Shown: piece after piece, positions 62,930 to 64,000 of the stretch | Numbering within the stretch: the stretch's first letter is position 1 | Layout of the letters: the number at the start of each line of letters is the position of its first letter | DNA from: Catellatospora citrea | Lineage (GTDB): Bacteria > Actinomycetota > Actinomycetes > Mycobacteriales > Micromonosporaceae | Direction: 5' to 3' | Assembly (NCBI RefSeq): GCF_003610235.1 | Contig: NZ_RAPR01000003.1 | Coordinates: forward strand, 121,237 to 185,236 | Length of the DNA stretch: 64,000 nucleotides | Notes under the pieces: model-generated | What the model was told of the DNA's origin: nothing | The model's input: only the letters and a program-made list of their open reading frames with translations | Database searches by the model: none | Position numbers and translations under genes: made by a program

Positions 62930-62940
62930 GTAATCCGTGA

Positions 62941-62975
62941 TCACGGCCGGGAACCCGTCGGGCTCCCGGCCGTGA
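62941..62975. terminator. Terminator of the cold-shock gene
   Basis: TCACGGCCGGGA and TCCCGGCCGTGA pair over 12 bases around an 11-base loop, 12 bases after the stop. Confidence 0.82.
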
Positions 62976-63028
62976 CGCATTATTGGCCTGCACGAACCGG
63001 CACCACCCCGAGCTCAGACAGGAGTCGC

Positions 63029-63994
63029 ATGGGCGCGACCAGTCCGCCTGCGGTCGTCGACCGCATCGATGTCCCCCGCACCGTGAACGAACCCAAACCG
63101 ATGCTCGACGCGCCGCAGACCAGGGCGGGCCACATCGCAATCTGGATCTTCGTCGCCACCCCGTTCGTCGGTCTGCTTGCCGCCGTCCCGATCGCGTGGG
63201 GCTGGGGACTGTCCGGCGTCGACCTGACCCTGGCGATCACCACGTATCTGATCAGCGGTTTCGGCATCGCGGCCGGCTACCACCGGCACCTGACCCACGG
63301 ATCGTTCAAGGCGCGGCGCGGGCTGCGCATCGCGCTCGCCGTGGCCGGCTCGCTCGCGGTCGAGGGTTCGCCGACCCAGTGGGTCGCCAACCACCGCCGC
63401 CACCACGCGTTCTCCGACCGCGAAGGTGATCCCCACTCCCCGTGGCGCTACGGCACCAGCGTCACCGCGGTGCTCAAGGGCCTGTTCCACGCCCACGTCG
63501 GCTGGATGTTCCGGCGCGAGGTGAGCAACCGGGCGCGCTTCGCCCCGGACCTGGTCGCCGACCGCGACATCCGCGTGGTCGACCGCCTCTTCGGCCCGCT
63601 GGCCGCGGTGTCCCTGCTCTCACCGGCCGTCATCGGCGGGCTGGTCACCGGCACCTGGGCGGGCGCGCTGAGCGCCTTCTTCTGGGCCGGGCTGGTCCGG
63701 ATGGCGGTGCTGCACCACGTCACCTGGTCGGTGAACTCCATCTGCCACGTGGTGGGCGAGCGGCCCTTCGTGAGCAAGGACCGGGCCACCAACTTCTGGC
63801 CCCTGGCGATCCTGTCGTTCGGTGAGAGCTGGCACAACTCCCACCACGCCGATCCGACCGGAGCCCGCCACGGCGTGCTGCGCGGCCAGATCGACCCCGC
63901 CGCCCGACTCATCTGGATCTTCGAGAAGCTCCGGCTGGCCCGCGACGTGCGCTGGCCCGTGGCCGAGCGGCTCGACGCCAAGCGCGCTCGATAG
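63029..63994 (+). CDS. Acyl-CoA/acyl-lipid desaturase
   Basis: A 321-residue integral-membrane desaturase. The three histidine boxes are HRHLTH, HRRHH and HNSHH, and further His are in HAHVGW; four hydrophobic helices flank them (IWIFVATPFVGLLAAVPIAWG, LRIALAVAGSLAVEG, and two near 205-245). It probably places a delta-9 double bond in membrane fatty acids. AGGAG precedes the ATG. Following cspA, it fits a cold-adaptation role, although each gene seems to have its own transcript. Confidence 0.9.
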   Translation: MGATSPPAVVDRIDVPRTVNEPKPMLDAPQTRAGHIAIWIFVATPFVGLLAAVPIAWGWGLSGVDLTLAITTYLISGFGIAAGYHRHLTHGSFKARRGLRIALAVAGSLAVEGSPTQWVANHRRHHAFSDREGDPHSPWRYGTSVTAVLKGLFHAHVGWMFRREVSNRARFAPDLVADRDIRVVDRLFGPLAAVSLLSPAVIGGLVTGTWAGALSAFFWAGLVRMAVLHHVTWSVNSICHVVGERPFVSKDRATNFWPLAILSFGESWHNSHHADPTGARHGVLRGQIDPAARLIWIFEKLRLARDVRWPVAERLDAKRAR

Positions 63995-64000
63995 CGCCGC

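Overview
The window is high-GC actinobacterial chromosome. Nearly every third codon position is G or C, and GTG/TTG starts, SARP/AfsR-type and ECF-41 regulators and TAnnnT boxes six bases before leaderless starts are common. Gene content (NRPS and P450 genes, many secreted plant-polysaccharide hydrolases, many small regulators) suggests a soil actinomycete, most plausibly of the Micromonosporaceae. That placement is inference, because there is no rRNA or marker gene here.

Region 1 (1-7.8 kb) is the right edge of a biosynthetic gene cluster. On the minus strand an acyl/aryl-AMP ligase, a C-A-PCP NRPS module with a glycine-like A-domain code, and a carrier protein (cut by the window start) overlap by 4 bases each. 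Divergent on the plus strand are a stand-alone condensation-like protein, a 31-codon gene ending in the aromatic peptide YPYWFYNYPE, and a cytochrome P450. The tiny gene plus P450 has the layout of P450-modified RiPPs (atropopeptides, biarylitides). It is the best candidate for an undescribed system, possibly one in which NRPS-type enzymes and a ribosomal peptide meet.

Region 2 (7.8-15.5 kb) holds a secreted pectate lyase, a YCII protein, a secreted GH43 enzyme, an M1 metallopeptidase lipoprotein, small and membrane proteins, and a Tat-exported metallo-beta-lactamase-fold hydrolase. A LacI-type palindrome (GGAAAGCGCTTTCC and variants) occurs beside the pectate lyase and again in the biosynthetic promoter.

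Region 3 (15.6-28.5 kb) is regulator rich: a LysR/class A beta-lactamase divergent pair with overlapping promoters, an MTHFR-like protein, a SARP fused to an ABATE/CGNR domain, an ECF sigma factor beside a DUF899 protein, an unusual operon (85-residue acidic protein, animal-type haem peroxidase, cupin, unknown protein), an ECF41 sigma factor with its epimerase-type partner and a matching promoter, and a kinase-less DUF4118 membrane sensor.

Region 4 (28.5-35.0 kb) is a sulfonate/organosulfur uptake and oxidation operon: binding protein, permease, ATPase, two flavin monooxygenases and an aldo/keto reductase. It is preceded by a cysteine-rich leader peptide and a second, translationally coupled upstream ORF.

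Region 5 (35-48.9 kb) carries a tautomerase, a UBP zinc finger protein, a Ser/Thr kinase with a CBM2-like ectodomain, a hydrolase, a TetR/MFS/GH3 beta-glucosidase unit, small and SUKH-type proteins, a GNAT, an MMPL transporter, and trpD behind a tryptophan attenuator.

Region 6 (48.9-64 kb) contains a GH78 rhamnosidase with duplicated beta-sandwich modules, an HD protein/AraC pair, a membrane-bound EEP phosphatase-like protein, a second SigJ-type sigma factor with DUF6220, a small ESX/WXG-like trio, a decayed DUF4184 gene, an L7/L12-like membrane protein, an atypical SDR, a PLP aminotransferase, a cold-shock gene and an acyl desaturase. I saw no tRNA, rRNA, CRISPR array, insertion sequence or phage genes.
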